Of a stretch of DNA of 64,000 bases, positions 63,743 to 64,000 are shown piece after piece. The notes under the pieces are model-generated. The model worked only from the letters and a program-made list of their open reading frames with translations, searched no databases and was not told the origin of the DNA. Within the stretch, counting starts at the first letter, position 1. Each line of letters opens with the position of its first letter. A program made the position numbers and the translations under genes. The DNA is taken from contig MAAQ01000008.1 of assembly GCA_002162685.1 (NCBI GenBank), positions 83,057 through 147,056 on the forward strand, given 5' to 3'. The DNA is from Flavobacteriales bacterium 33_180_T64 (GTDB lineage Bacteria > Bacteroidota > Bacteroidia > Flavobacteriales > Flavobacteriaceae).

Positions 63743-63907
63743 GTATGATAAATACTTACATACAATATATAGACTACATATCTTTAAGATGCATAAGCTT
63801 TGAACTAACACAGGATTTTTTTTATAGCACTTTACGAGATAATCTCTTCATTTCTAGAGTGTATAAAAATAGTTTTTTAAAAGGTTTAAAAAAAGATCAA
63901 AAAAGTA

Positions 63908-64000
63908 TTGTGAGAATTAAAAAAGGGTTTTATATTTGCACCCGCTTAGCGTTTGAAAAGCTAAGAGAAGATAAGAAAAGTTCATTAACATATTGAATTG
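63908..64000 (+). promoter_or_regulatory. Probable promoter and leader of an rRNA operon
   Basis: TTG at 63908-63910, 20-base spacer, TATATTTG at 63931-63938 form a strong promoter. The transcript would start GCACCCGC and run through an A-rich leader ending GTTCATTAACATATTGAATTG. That ending is very like the region that precedes 16S rRNA genes in flavobacteria. The 16S gene itself would begin beyond the right edge. A plus-strand frame at 63745-63996 covers this region but looks like chance. Confidence 0.6.

Noticed and set aside
63745..63996. An 83-codon plus-strand frame at the right edge
   Set aside because: A strong promoter and an rRNA-type leader lie inside it, the amino acid pattern resembles no protein, and it has no ribosome site.

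Overview
The window comes from an AT-rich member of the Bacteroidetes, almost certainly family Flavobacteriaceae. The evidence is: promoters of the Bacteroidetes type (TTTG / TAnnTTTG) ahead of many genes, SusC/HmuR-style TonB receptors with short lipoprotein partners, a type IX secretion sorting domain, a split transketolase, a zinc-ligand-free Tgt, a CzcA-TolC fusion and little use of Shine-Dalgarno sequences. I cannot name the genus. I see no phage, insertion sequence or CRISPR array; gene remnants at 313-654 and 54438-54596 and a frameshifted acetyltransferase at 16934-17396 are the only decayed genes.

Layout. 1-1560: edge of a spondin-domain protein, a LysE-family remnant and an HMG-CoA lyase. 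1591-9904: a divergent haem/iron locus, with HmuY and a TonB receptor on the minus strand and, on the plus strand, a DUF6607 protein, a periplasmic ankyrin protein, a DUF2271 protein with an ApbE-type flavinylation motif, a four-helix PepSY/flavodoxin/ferredoxin-reductase fusion and a small conserved protein. 10060-12879: outer-membrane porin, FMN-binding protein, small membrane protein and ferritin. The same 23-bp palindromic operator lies in the divergent haem promoter region and twice around the porin promoter, so I read the two blocks as one iron-controlled regulon. 12975-20870: a tiny Cys-rich protein, guaB, ketopantoate reductase-like enzyme, SIMPL protein, M1 peptidase and small genes. 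21176-26347: three SurA/PpiC-type envelope chaperone genes and a MoxR ATPase. 26716-34950: a PHM-like protein, acyltransferase, aconitase, Crp-type regulator, anti-sigma-like lipoprotein, TlpA thioredoxin and a DUF1338 enzyme. 35185-41595: heavy-metal efflux operon whose last gene is a Fur-family regulator. 41677-54382: two tRNAs, then housekeeping genes (shikimate kinase, transketolase halves, tgt, LptF/G permease, accA, dnaB). 54677-60319: a periplasmic protein of unclear role, a membrane nucleotide cyclase and a beta-propeller amidohydrolase. 60483-63707: thrS-infC-rpmI-rplT. The right edge holds a promoter and leader that look like the start of an rRNA operon.

How it works together. The strongest candidate for an undescribed system is the 1.6-12.9 kb iron region. 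HmuY and the receptor would capture haem and import it. The PepSY fusion would carry electrons from NAD(P)H through FAD, FMN and membrane haem or flavin to the periplasm, where the DUF2271 protein (and possibly the FMN-binding protein of the second operon) would carry covalent FMN. Ferritin would store the released iron. The roles of the DUF6607 and ankyrin proteins in this chain are unknown.
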